Source of the DNA: Erpobdella octoculata
Lineage: Eukaryota; Annelida; Clitellata; Hirudinida; Erpobdellidae
DNA: 64,000 nt
Direction: 5' to 3'
Assembly: GCA_963978895.1 (NCBI GenBank)
Contig: OZ022238.1
Location: 21,640,732 to 21,704,731 of the forward strand
Shown here: one piece after another, positions 45,762 to 57,060 of the stretch
Position numbering within the stretch: position 1 is the stretch's first letter
Layout: each line of letters begins with the position of its first letter
Notes under the pieces: generated by a model
Seen by the model: only the letters and a program-made list of their open reading frames with translations
Database searches by the model: none
What the model was told of the DNA's origin: nothing
Translations under genes and position numbers: made by a program

Positions 45762-47866
45762 TCTATATATATAAAAATGAATGTTTGTATGTATATATGT
45801 ATATATGTATATATTCATGTCCTTTATGCATTGCTACACCATTCATCCGATCGTAATGAAATTTTCACACAACCTTGAGAGTCAAGGGGAATCAAATATA
45901 GAGAAAAACATTTTGAAATCCGTTTTTTCGTTTATGTTTTATGGACAAAAAACGTTTTGGTCAGCGGTAGTAAGGTGAAGTAAATTTTTTTTCTACAAAA
46001 TAAAAATAAATTAATTTATAGTTAAATTATACAAAAAAATTTTTCTCAAGTTTTAAAGGTTTTAAATATAAATATTAAATTAAATAATTATGTGTGTTGT
46101 TTAGTGCCGCCCATAGATATCTATGGTGCCGCCGGATACCTTTGTTTTGATTTCATAGAGCTCATTCTCTTCCGAACTTACGATACGACAGCTCTGCTAT
46201 CGGTAGTTTATAATATAAACTTTATATTTGATTTTTAGCAACTTATCTTTTAAATCCAGATAACTTTGGTTTTCAGGACTAATCAATATATTGCAGGTGG
46301 AATTTCTTCTATTTAGTCTATTTAGAGTGAGATATTTTGTGCTTCACAAAAAGAGTTCCAGACTTCACAAATTAAAATTAAATCAAAGTAGAAATTCATT
46401 GTTCATATCTCCCATTCAAAAGTTAGTGGCAAAGCTTTGGTAATTTGTTTTTAGTTTTTAAAATCGTGATTTACTGTTTATCTTTCAATTTGTTTCGTTT
46501 GTTGCATTGCACGTGATTAATTATGTTATATTATTATTAATTATTATAAGATTATCATTACGCTCTATTATTTTGTGTTTTACAAAAAGGAGTTGCAGAT
46601 TAGAAAAATAAATTTAAATTCATTGTTCATATTTATCGTTCAAGGCTTCTGACTTCAATTGTTCCTTATCTAATATTGTTCATCATGGACCATGGTTTCC
46701 TAAACTGACGAGCTTGCTATCAGCCTATCGGTAAATGAGAATTTTTTTTGGGCAGGTAAGTGTTTTTTTATGTGATGGCATTACAACCATTATTATTGAC
46801 AAGTAGTTATGACTTTAAGATTATGAATTAATTTATCGGTCTTATTTTCTTTTTTACTTTTCAGAGGAAATTAGAAAATTACATTTTAAAGAAAATCTTA
46901 CATGCAACACCAATTTATTGTAAAAGTTTCACTGATATATGAGGTGCATGAAATTTGAAAGAATTGAAAGCAAGCTCAGTATTTTTGTGTTTCAACAAAA
47001 TCATGAACAAAGTTCTCAAGCCAGCCGATCAATCTGCTGCTGTTTTGTTCAATTTATAATTGCATCATTTGCTAAATGCAACACCAATTTATTGTAAAAG
47101 TTTCACTGATATATGAGGTGCATGAAATTTGTAAGAAATGAAAGCAAGCTCAGTATTTTTGTGTTTCAACAAAATCATGAACAAAGTTCTCAAGCCAGCC
47201 TATCAATCTGCTGCTGTTTTGTTCAATTTATAATTGCATCATTTGCTAAATAAAAGTGTTACTCTTCCATTGTTCCAAATTGATGATCTCCGAAAATGTC
47301 ACATGTAGCATTATATGCTTTCTGTAGACATGACACTTAAAAACTAAGAACAACTCAAAAAGTAAGATTAGCGATTTTTCGAAAAGCAGCTGTTGAACAG
47401 TGTGTGATAAAGCATTTATAATCTTACAAGTAATAAAATAAATATAACCTGTTGAGATATATGAGCGGATTTTAACATTATTGCAGCGTTAACTAATAAA
47501 TTCTTTTTTTTTCAGCTTTAGTCAATCAAAATAATCCTTTGCAGAGCGAGCAGGAAAAGAGAGCAAGCTGGAGCGGTATAGCGTAAAAGCGACCGTGAGC
47601 AGAAATGCGACCAGGAGTGAGAAAGCGACCTTGAACGGGAAAGCGAGCGTTTAAGGAAACGGGAGTCAGAGAGAAAAACCTTTAAATTCCCGGGCAACGC
47701 CGGGAAAGCGACCGAGAACGGGAAAGCAGCCAGGAGCGGGAAAGCGACCGGGAGCTGGAAAACGACTGAGAGCGGGAAAGCGACCGGGAACGGGAAAGCG
47801 GAGAAGGATTGGGAGCAAGAGACAAACAATAGTAAAACCTCTAAAACCCCCGGGTACCCCCGCTAG
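45762..47866 (+). mobile_element. Complete non-autonomous Helitron, 2.1 kb
   Basis: Host A45761, 5' end TCTATATATATAAAAATGAA, 3' end CCCGGGTACCCCCG-CTAG, host T47867. The 5' ~150 bp match the termini at 26.88 and 17.6 kb. The 3' part contains the GCGACCGGGAACGGGAAAG-type minisatellite (47540-47820). The interior has no Rep/helicase frame. Confidence 0.88.
46903..47250. repeat. 174-bp tandem duplication within the Helitron
   Basis: TGCAACACCAATTTATTGTA starts both copies (46903, 47077). They differ at only a few positions. Confidence 0.9.
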
Positions 47867-47914
47867 TTAAAATATAAATATTAAAATTGAAAGTAATGTA
47901 GTAAATTGTTGTTA

Positions 47915-48055
47915 TGCGAGATGCGAAGCGCATTATCTGGTCTTTATCATGACCATTGATAAGAACAATTGCGACTTGTTTCAGCAAATTCTTCATGTTC
48001 ACAAGACAAAGGAAAAATCTATAAATGACGGGAAATTAGCAGTTGATAATTGATT
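47915..48055 (+). repeat. Extra direct copy of the Merlin terminal repeat
   Basis: ATGCGAGATGCGAAGCGCATT through ATCTATAAATGACGGGAAAT parallels 48068-48170. The left end of the transposon thus carries two tandem terminal-repeat copies. Confidence 0.75.
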
Positions 48056-48232
48056 GGGGTCTGCTCTGATGCGAGATGCAAAGCGTATTCGCTAGTCTGT
48101 TACCAGGCCATTAATTGATTAGAACAAATTGCCACTTGGAAAAGGAAGCATCTATAAATGACTGAAAATTAGCTGACCGGCAACTAAAGCCGGTAATGTG
48201 ATTGGCTAAGAGGTCTTTCACAAGCAACTCGA

Positions 48233-48252
48233 TTGTGGTTTTAAAACCACAA
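48233..48252. promoter_or_regulatory. 20-bp perfect palindrome upstream of the transposase gene
   Basis: TTGTGGTTTTAAAACCACAA lies ~95 bp before the ATG. A possible binding site for the transposase or a host factor; no direct evidence. Confidence 0.4.
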
Positions 48253-48344
48253 CCGCTTTTCCAGATGTTCACTTCCAAATTGCGATTTTTCGATATTATG
48301 GCGGCTATCGTATAGTATATCCTAGCGTTTCGGGCATTTTCTCA

Positions 48345-49332
48345 ATGCAGTTAAACGTCGATGTGCTCAAAATTGAAGATGCAGTGACGTGGGCAATGAG
48401 GCATGGCTTATTAGCAAAAAGTAGAGCTTGTCATCGTTGCCAAACTGCGATGGTTTTGGTGCCGAGAAGTGACATATCGGATGGATGTGTTTGGCGGCGC
48501 CACGCTAGAGGTTGTTGTGCATGCAAGTCCATCCGAGCTGATAGCTTCTACCAAAGAAGCAACATCCCGCTAAACAAGTGTATAATGGTAAGTCATCTTA
48601 AAAGGTTTTAATTTTTTATGTTTACAGAAACTAAAAAAATAACTGAAATTTTTGTATATAATGATTCTATAAAAGTCTTCCTTTGCTTAATGTTTAGTAA
48701 TAAAAGTTCAGTTGACATTCTACTGGGCAATGCAAAAAAATCCGCAAACAGCCGTCGGTTTCTTGTTGGAATTAGATTGGTTCAACTTCCACAGGGATCT
48801 TTGCACATGGTGGAGAAGGAACAAGCCAGTACAAGGCATTGATGAAATTACCAAAGATGCATTCATTGTGCATGTTGCTAAGAAACATGCCGCGACACTC
48901 TTACCCATAATCCAGCAGCATGTCTTGCCAGGTAATAAATTTAAGATAAACGTAAAGAGAGACCTAGCTTTACCAATAAATGTGTTTTAATTTACAGGCA
49001 CCATTATCTGGAGCGATGAGTGGGCGGCATACTGCAACTTATCAGCCGTGACGGGGTTGCCTCACGCTACCGTGAATCATTCTTTGGATTTTGTTGCTCC
49101 TAATGGGGTTCACACTAACGGAGTTGAAAACCTATGGAGGTGCGCTAAAGACAAATTTAAGCGGATGCGTGGAACCTGCGACCTCCACATCGAGTCCTAC
49201 TTAAATGAGTACATGTGGCACCGTTCAATTGAGGATAGGAAGGAGTGTTTTCAGCGTGCATTAATCTCATTCGAACGTATTATCCCGTTTGATGTACATA
49301 TGTTATTAATGAAAATATTAGTTTTTAAATAA
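48345..49332 (+). CDS. Merlin (ISXO2/IS1595-like) transposase, three exons, intact frame
   Basis: Exons 48345-48587, 48712-48931 and 48998-49332; introns of 124 and 66 bp with GTAAGT/TTCAG and GTAATA/TTACAG borders; 265 residues. The N-terminus has a treble-clef-like pair CHRC...CCACKSIRADSFYQRSNIPL, typical of ISXO2-like transposases. WFNFHRDLC and AATLLPIIQQHVLPG follow. WSDEW carries the second catalytic aspartate. NGVHTNGVENLWRCAKDKFK and MWHRSIEDRKECF form the C-terminal catalytic and terminal blocks. Between RDLC and AATLLPI only ~30 residues remain, about 40 fewer than usual. The first catalytic aspartate (possibly in GIDE) is in a compressed context, so activity is doubtful even though splicing gives a clean frame. 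It lies within matching terminal repeats, which supports a transposase rather than a host gene. Confidence 0.85.
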
Positions 49333-49640
49333 ATTTATAAAAAAATTGTCTTCAGTGTTTATTTTTTTTGAGAAAATCGTATTTAGCGTTTCTTTTCTGG
49401 GAAAAACGGGTTTGGCTTTTTTCTTGAAAAAACGTGTTTTTTAAATGTAATTTGTTAAAGAGTGTTTTTGTATTCTTTTGCATGGGAGTTTCTTCAAGTG
49501 ATTGAAAAAATTATATACAAATTGTTTTTTTTGAAGATCTTCTCAAACATTATTTTTAATTGTTGCAGACTGATAAAAAACCATCTCAAGATGAATTTAT
49601 GGTGATGGTTGATAGAAAAAATAAATTAAGTGACTGTATA
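49333..49640. other. 3' flank of the transposase gene within the Merlin element
   Basis: AT-rich with T-runs; AATAAA-like sites just after the stop. No gene. Confidence 0.5.
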
Positions 49641-50577
49641 GGGGAAAGTGGGGTATTTTGGGGTACTTAACAAAAAAATATAATTTAAACCATATTATAG
49701 TGGCAGAAATTTAATTTTTTTTTTCTGTATACCAAGCAGACATATTACTATGAGTTAATGAAACATTTAAGCAAATATGATTTCGTCTTTTAAAAAATAA
49801 TTGAATAAAGTGAACCATTCAAGTACCCCATATTACCCACTAGAGGTGGGGTAATATGGGGTACTTGAATGTTAGGTATGTTCCAGCTTTCATTAAACCT
49901 AAATATAACAAGGACAACAAAAGTAATTGTTATAAAACAATATTGTATTAATAAAACAATAACATAAGTAATAAAAACATTTTTAAAATATTAAATGAGG
50001 GTCACTGTAGATGTTGACTCTGGGCTCCGTATTGTAAGTTTTGCATAATTACGTGGCATCTGAAAAGATAATAAAGCAGCATAAAGTAATGACATAATAA
50101 AATAAAGATAACAGATCAATGATGAAATGCGTGTAAAAAGTAAAGAAATCCTGAATATGGTAATATGGGGTGTACCCCATATTACCCCAGCCCAGATACC
50201 CCATATTACCCAACAGCATACCACGAATAAAATCTGTAAAATTTTGGCAAATCAACATTGTAGCGGCTGATAATTAAAAACACTGTTAAAGTATATTCCA
50301 AAAAAATAGAAATTCACAATGTTTAGAAAATATCTTACTTTTTCTCTCTTTTATGCGTAGAGAAACACAGTTGATGGAACTTAACAGAAAACGTTAAAAA
50401 ATGATTTCTAATCTATTACGTAAACTCGTAAACAAAATTGCTTAATCAGCTATGCGGCAGAGTTACATAACCAATACGACCATAGATCGCTAATTAAATA
50501 TTCTTATAACGCTGTTCTTATAATAAAAAGGTGGGTACCCCATATTACCCGAGGCCCCACATTACCCCGCTTTCCCC
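49641..50577. mobile_element. Mariner-like non-autonomous element nested in the Merlin element
   Basis: Ends GGGGAAAGTGGGGTA and the inverse of GGGGAAAGCGGGGTAATG, flanked by TA on each side (49639-49640, 50578-50579). GGGGTAATATGGGGTA-like subterminal motifs occur in both orientations at ~49800-49860, 50160-50215 and 50535-50570. No transposase frame. Confidence 0.8.
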
Positions 50578-50812
50578 TATTTGTTAATTTCAATCATTAA
50601 AGTGTAACGAATGCTTTGCACAGTCTTCTAATCTACAACTGAGCCTTTTATTTTGAGACAAACTCCAAAATTTAATTTTCAGTCCTTTATAGATGTTTTC
50701 TTTGTTTTGTGAACATGAATAATTCGCGAAGACAAGTGTTAATTGTTCTAATCAGCTTAATGGTCTTGCGGTCTGGTAAATACGCTTCGCTTCTCGCATC
50801 AAAGCACATCCC

Positions 50813-51214
50813 AAACAATTTATATTTAAGCAATATTTTAAATTATTTTTGATAATTATTAAACTAGATAATATTTAAAAAAAATTAAATATATTTTTAT
50901 ATATTTTTAAGTCGATCAGGCACATCCCATCCTAGAGGCGGAGCATAGAAATTAAGGGGCGGAGGTAACGCCGATACATTTTTTAGAATTTGTTTATACC
51001 CCGGATTCTACGGTTTTACCAGTTTAATGTACTTTTTGACTTGTCTATTAAAATTTCCGTACCAAAAGCTAAATCTACCAGAATATAGCTAAATATCTAA
51101 AAGCCTTCCTAAACGACAGGCGGACCGATATACTTATTATATATATATATATGGTTGGGACCATAGAGTGAATTTTGCTATTGTAGATAGTTACTTTTTA
51201 AGTCTAACAAAATT
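50813..51214. other. Non-coding; partner of a distant inverted repeat
   Basis: At 50993-51030 ACCCCGGATTCTACGGTTTTA is the inverse of 45577-45612. A short TA run lies at 51138-51152. No gene. Confidence 0.55.
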
Positions 51215-51690
51215 AAATTTTTTATTAACATTTTAATTTTTTATTAACATTTTAATTTTTTATTAACATTTTAATTTTTTATTACCATTTTAATTTTTTA
51301 TTAACATTTTAATTTTTTATTAACATTTTAATTTTTTATTAACATTTTAATTTTTTATTAACATTTCAATTTTTCATTATTATTTTAATTTTTTATTAAC
51401 ATTTTAATTTTTTATTAACATTTTAATTTTTTATTAACATTTTAATTTTTTATTAACATTTTAATTTTTTATTAACATTTTAGTTTTTTATTAACATTTT
51501 AATTTTTTATTAACATTTTAATTTTGTTATTAACATTTTAATTTTTTATTAACATTTTAATTTTTTATTAACATTTTAATTTTTTATTAACATTTTAATT
51601 TTTTATTAACATTTTAATTTTTTATTAACATTTCAATTTTTCATTATTATTTTAATTTTTTATTAACATTTTAATTTTTTATTAACATTG
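51215..51690. repeat. 19-bp satellite, ATTAACATTTTAATTTTTT, ~25 copies
   Basis: Uninterrupted tandem array. A variant pair (ACATTTCAATTTTTCATTAT) appears at 51361 and again 267 bp later, about 14 units apart, showing a higher-order duplication. Confidence 0.97.
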
Positions 51691-51753
51691 AGCGAAATTA
51701 AGACTTATCCTCGATTGATTATTGAATGTAATACAGTAATTTATGATAATAAA

Positions 51754-54165
51754 ATGACACCATTGAAGCGTCAAAGTATTGGTCGACGTTCGCATAAAGC
51801 AAACTATTATAATAATTATCGAAACAATGAGACTGAAGAGGATCCTGGGCTGCGTTAGTTTGAAGGCAAAGAAAATGCGATTTTCTCGAGTGAGTTCTAC
51901 CACGGTTATAGGAGTTGATTACGCCAGTGATAAATCGGTCGATTTTGAAACTATGAGTACTATTTGCCCACCAGGGTTATGCTGTTTGAACGGAAAGGTC
52001 AAATTACGGCAACTGACAACGCCGCTTAAGCCTTAAACTAAACCATTAAAATTAAATTCATTACTTTCTAGACATGAAGCTCTATCAAAGAATATCTTGC
52101 AGAATATTCAAACTTACAACAGTTTGTTCCAAATGACATCTTTTGGTGTTAATATAATAGAGACAAGGAGTTTCATTCCGACTATTAAGGTAGTTTTTAA
52201 TTTTTAACATATAACTATGATTACAAAAATCTATGGAGGTTCATAAATAAATTTTATTATTAGAGATTCAAGCACAGATTCACCATCGTGCAGGAGCATT
52301 GTTGCCATCTGTTGGTTGTGAATACAAATTTTTCCAAATTTAATTTCTTGGGAATCTTGAAGCTGAAGTAAATGGAAGCTGTGCCATCAATCGAGCAGTT
52401 AAGAGATATATCATCGTGTAACTGCAACAACTCTTGCATGATCACAATCAGTTGATCCAATTTTTTAGAACGGCCTTAGAAATTATGCTATCGAACGATC
52501 ATAAACTAGTTATCCGAGCAAAAAACCAGCAGGAAAACATGAGACGCTTCAATGCACTGGCGTTAAATGAAGTTGACATTGTGGTTATTTGAGGATATGG
52601 AGTCTCATGATATTGTAATTCAACGACGTGATTGTGGCAACCTTCAGCGTATCAACGAAACACATCGTTCATATGATGCATTACAATACTCTCTAATATT
52701 TTGCCGAGGAGAAGATGGATACCATTTATTGATCAAGATGATTAATCCAGCGACAAGTATGTATTAATTTGAAATTAAAAATCACTGTAAGAGACCAACA
52801 ATGTTACCTATCTAAATGAATATGCAAGTTTTTTTTTAAATTTCCTAATGTTATAATGTATGTATGTATAATGTACGCATAGTTCATTGATGTGCCCTTC
52901 TCCGTTGATTTTTATCACCTTCAGTACAACTGTCAAAGAGTGGGGTGCATTTATTTAAATTGAATTATCTTTATCAATGTAAGCATAACAGAAATAATTA
53001 CAGAAATAACCCAATAAATAATGTTTTATTTAAGCTGATTTCAGTTCTATCCTTAATCAAAGTAGATTATTCTTTTATAGGCCAAGAAACAAACAAAAAG
53101 GTCAGCTCGATGAATTTTTATGCATGCCGTTTCAGGATTTGTATGTCACAATTGAAACGGAACGTTTGACATATATACGTCTAAATCAGAAAAAAAATAC
53201 GGTCTGAAGAATACATTCATTTATGCGATGCTATGAATGCAGATGAAAATAATTTATTTTGGCAGACTTACCATTTTACCAGCAACATATGTGGGAAGCC
53301 GAGACACATGCACAAATATGCACAAGATGGTATGACTTATGTGTGCCAATACAGTTGGCCAGATTTATTTATTACTTTCACATGCAACCCAAATGGAAAG
53401 AAATCTCAAATCTGTTATTACTTGGCAAATCCTGTTGACACTTCTACTGGCCTCATTTTATTTCTACCAAATTTTTGTCAATTCACAATGTCAAAATAAG
53501 AATTAAATTTTAAATTGTTCCCGAACATTGAAAATTTCAAAAAACATGCTTGGTTGAGCAAACAAACCATTTTACTATTTTAGTGACAAACAAAATAAGG
53601 ATGTAAATGATTTAAATATAACAATTCGGAGTGAATTAATGGACAAATTCATTCATTCAAGCCGATTGATTCCATTACTGATCCAAATGAGGTCGTCAAC
53701 TATCCAACTGAATTTTTAAATTAACTGGATTTGCCAGGATTACCGCCACAGAATTTACACCTTAAGGTTGGATTGGTGATTATCATCCTACAAAAATCTA
53801 TATCAACCAAAATTGTGCAATGGAACATGGCTCGCTGTTAAGAAAATTTGATTAAGGTTACTATAATTATAAGAAAGTTCAAAGGTGAAGATCTGCTTAT
53901 TCCAAGAATACCAACTGATTTTCTTTTTGATTTAAACGTGTCCAGTTTCCGATGTGTCTGGCATTCGCAATGACAATTAATTAATCCCAAGGTCAATCGT
54001 AAGAAGTGTGTGGAATAAACCTTGAATTCCCGTGTTTTTCCCACGGGCAGTTGTATGTAATTTGCTCGAGAGTCTGCAAACCATCAGCGCTATTTGCTCT
54101 GTGTACGGATGAAAAAATTAAAACATTGTTCACTATTAAGCATTACATTAGAGCAGTGATGACGA
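51754..54165 (+). pseudogene. Helitron Rep/helicase protein, heavily decayed with a large internal deletion
   Basis: An ATG at 51754 starts PLKRQSIGRRSHKANYYNNY, the N-terminus of arthropod-type Helitron proteins. Blocks continue in shifting frames. The Helitron_like_N region includes YNSLFQMTSFGVNIIETRS (~52.12 kb), QIHHRAGALLPSVG (~52.28 kb), RINETHRSYDALQYSLIFCR and GEDGYHLLIKMINP (52.63-52.75 kb), and PRHMHKYAQDGMTYV with PDLFITFTCNP (~53.3-53.4 kb). Then, with the Rep catalytic region and most of the helicase missing, the Pif1-type helicase C-terminus appears: SITDPNEVVNYPTEF (~53.68 kb), FKGEDLLIPRIPTDF (~53.89 kb) and traces of the final LYVxxSRV block (~54.05 kb). Stops and shifts are abundant. 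Confidence 0.85.
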
Positions 54166-55089
54166 GTACTTAAGTACAATATGTGTACCTGAGTACTTGT
54201 ACTTAAATCCTTTCGCCCAGCGCGATTAAGTAACAATATGCTGTATCGTGCGCGTTATAAGTTAGATTTTTAAAATTCGTATAACCTTTAACTTAAAAAT
54301 AATAAATCTATTTTGTTTTTAACATAGGATTGGAATTAACAAGTTCTATTCAGACTTGTTTTAATTTTTAAAAATGGACCAGATTTGCCAAAAATAGAAC
54401 CTAAGGTTATCTCCATACATTTAGATACGGAAAACATACCCTGATCTATATTTTGCTTCATAACTTTTGTATTTGTTGGACTATTTCCAAAATATTAGTT
54501 TCTATGTTTAGCTAATATATTTGTCTTTCTAATGCATTAAGTTACAAATCCAATGCAGTCGAAAATTTTAATTTACATGGCCCCAAACGCAAGTGAAAAA
54601 TCCTCTCCATACATTTACATAGGGACGGGGACGGTTTTTCGCCTATAACTTTTTTATTTTTTGCAATATTAAATTTATTTTTACTTCATTATATTTCTTT
54701 CTTAAATACCTTTCTAACGATCTATAGCACAACCCCAATGCACGAAATTGTTTTTGCACCATAGTTCGGGGATCCAGCTGCGCAGCCAACTTCAGCCTCA
54801 TTATTGAAAGATCTTTTAGCACATTACGGCGCGTCAAAACTTGGAACCGATCTACAATGAGTGACGATAGACTAAGTGGATTATGTATGCTAAGTGTACA
54901 CAAAAAAAAGAATAAATAATTGTCCAAATTTTATCGACAAAGTTGTAGACAAGTTTGGACAACAAAAAAGAAGGCTTGAGTTGCTTTTTTAGAAACAAAG
55001 TAAATGACTGTTTATGTATAGTTGTAAAATGTAAATGTCTAACTGTAATTTAAAAATTTAATTTTTCGCGTTTTTTCTTATTATTGAAA
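54166..55089. other. Non-coding, possible hAT end
   Basis: GACGAGTACTTAAGTACA and ACCTGAGTACTTGTACTTAA near 54157-54205 resemble subterminal repeats of some hAT elements. Internal duplication of ATCTCCATACATTTA-type sequence occurs near 54410 and 54605. No gene. Confidence 0.45.
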
Positions 55090-55154
55090 GATTTTTTTTC
55101 AAAAGCTAGGGGTTGCACGTGCACCTACTTGCACCCCCTGCCGGCGCCCCTGTG
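55090..55154. mobile_element. hAT-type terminus (reverse of CAGGGGCGCCGGCAGGGG)
   Basis: CCCCTGCCGGCGCCCCTG at 55136-55153 is a typical inverted hAT end. The paired end was not identified. Confidence 0.45.
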
Positions 55155-55445
55155 TATGCAGTTATCCGATTTTGAGTAACGTAAGCATCTAAAAAAGATA
55201 TCAAATACAGGACAGTAAAAAGCACGAAAACAATGAGTGCAATGTATAAGAAAAATATTAAGAATACCATCAGGCCCAGAGGAGCAGGAACGTTTAAAAT
55301 TTAAGTACTGGAGTGAAAACTATTTTTTGCAATGCCTTAACGAAGGGTTTTTTATTGTCTTCTATTGTGTTCTGTTGTATTTTAAAATAAACACTTGCAT
55401 AGTCGCTGACGAGGATGATAAATCAGAGATAAAGTTTCTTTGCTG

Positions 55446-55540
55446 CTAGGTTAGCTTAGTTGGTAGAGTGTTAGCTTGTAAAAAAACAGTGCCTCTGAGC
55501 TCTGTAAAAAGCGCTATATAAATTACTATATATTTACATT
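55446..55540 (+). mobile_element. tRNA-derived SINE remnant
   Basis: TTAGCTTAGTTGGTAGAGTG is a good RNA polymerase III A box, followed by AAAGCGCTATATAAAT, a common SINE/non-LTR tail. The B box is absent, so the middle is deleted. Confidence 0.5.
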
Positions 55541-55639
55541 TCACGTATTTACTAGCTGACCCAGCAAACGTTGTTTTGCCTTATAAATTATTTTAGTTTT
55601 TTTTTATTAAAAGTTTAATGTACAAATTATGTCAATTTA

Positions 55640-56518
55640 AAAAAAAAACTAACTACAATCGAGTGTACAATGTTTTTTGTCAGACTATCTTTAGTCAACA
55701 CAAACAAACTGGATGGTTTGCCCTTGCAAGAAAATGCCAGGTAGAGGTAATTGTTCGTGAGAAAAACATAGCGTGTCCAAATCTAAACCACAAACAGATA
55801 TCGTTTGGCCTTGCGACTTAATTGTCATTGCGAATGCCAATCTAATTGGAAATTGAGTTCATTTGAATTCAATATGCACTTCTGTAGAAATTATTGGGAT
55901 CCGTGGCAGCAAAACACTCTCGCCTCAGAACTTGCCATTCAAAATGCAGGTTTCGACAATGATTTTTATCAATTTTTTAATTACTAATCGCGTGCCATTG
56001 CACAGCCGCGGTGGGTTCAAATTCCGAAGTAGAATAACCGGAGATACAACTTTAAGTTGCAGATGATGAGGTGACATACCTCGCAAGTCCAATGAGTTCA
56101 AACACTCTGTTGGATAATTTATGGCTTTGCTGGCATCGCAAACTGTATCAATCGATTTGTATGACACTAATTTGCCTGGCAACAACTGTTGTGTCTTGAA
56201 ATTTAAATCATTGACATCCACAATTTTTGCTGCAAAATGATTTTTTCTGCCAGCCCTCATGATTCAGCACTGTGGCCATGGATGATTGCTTTTTTATGTT
56301 GCACATTGCTTAAGTGCTAAATGAGCTGTTCTGCCTCCATCCAATAAAGTTGCTGCAATGCCACACGATGCAACGGCCAAAGCTATGCCATTATTTGATC
56401 GTATTTCGGCGAGAATTAGAGAAATGAGAAATGTTTTCCCGGTTCCACCTGGTGCATCAAAATAAAAAATCCACCTTGTCCTTCCAAAATTGCCGGTATA
56501 ATGCGGTCGTAAATAATT

Positions 56519-56520
<2 letters not shown>
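55640..56520 (-). pseudogene. Helitron Pif1-type helicase C-terminal half
   Basis: Minus strand: FYFDAPGGTGKTFLISLILA (Walker A GGTGKT, ~56.46 kb), ALAVASCGIAATLLDGGRTA, then INYPTECLNSLDLRGM and VVSPVILLRNLNPPRLCNGT with RLVIKKL (~56.1-55.95 kb). Decayed LAFAMTI and QGQ blocks follow at ~55.8 kb. A deletion of several hundred codons lies between the Walker A region and the NYPTE block. Frames shift at least three times. Confidence 0.88.

Positions 56521-56604
<84 letters not shown>
56521..56604. repeat. (TA)n microsatellite inside the Helitron
   Basis: About 84 bp of TA at the junction between helicase and 5' region. Confidence 0.95.
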
Positions 56605-56608
<4 letters not shown>

Positions 56609-56799
56609 CGTTTTCCTATAAAAAGGACATATTTGCATCTTTTGGTTTTTAAATAATTAAAAAAAAATATTTTATATAGCCATGGACCTATCCTCAGATC
56701 TACCAAATATACACACACAATTTCATAAATATCGGTTCAGCCGTATCGGAGTAGCTCAATTTCAAACACTATGACACGAGATTTTCATATATATATAGA

Positions 56800-57060
56800 T
56801 TACATTTGCTAGACAACATATTAGAGATTTCAACACGATAATTTGATTTTAACGTGTCTGTAAAAACTTGCAATGTTTTTGTAGAGATGATTTTTTATTT
56901 TAAGTCTGGATTCTATTTCAGCCCACAAATAAAATTTTTCAAATGCTATATATTTATTAAATTCTTTATTTTAACTTCATTGTGTTTATTTGTTTGAGCC
57001 CTACGTTGGGACCATTTGACGCTTAAAAAACCAACTTTCCTTTGTCCAGTCAAGTTAACA
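56800..57060. other. Non-coding spacer
   Basis: Nothing supported. Confidence 0.5.

Larger units (their letters stand above)
48056..50812 (+). mobile_element. Merlin-type DNA transposon with long TIRs
   Basis: Left end GGGGTCTGCTCTGATGCGAG and the inverse right end GGGATGTGCTTTGATGCGAG, with similarity extending ~120 bp inward (GATTAGAACAA, CATCTATAAA, GACTGAAAATT). It encloses an ISXO2/Merlin transposase gene and a nested mariner-like element (49641-50577). Confidence 0.8.
55552..56799 (-). mobile_element. Helitron, deletion derivative with helicase fragment, complete ends
   Basis: Minus-strand 5' end TCTATATATATATGAAAATC at 56799 (host T56800). The 3' end GCAAAACAACGTTTGCTGGG and TCAG-CTAG is at 55552 (host A55551). 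Only 1.25 kb separates them: the 5' non-coding region is joined, through a (TA)n array, to the last part of the Pif1 helicase. Confidence 0.85.

Noticed and set aside
48345..49332. Bacterial IS1595 contamination
   Set aside because: Spliceosomal introns and long matching terminal repeats in AT-rich animal DNA show it is a eukaryotic Merlin element.
52945..53169. Independent 74-codon gene
   Set aside because: Part of it (ETNKKVSSMNFYACRF) is a known block of the Helitron protein, so it belongs to the pseudogene.
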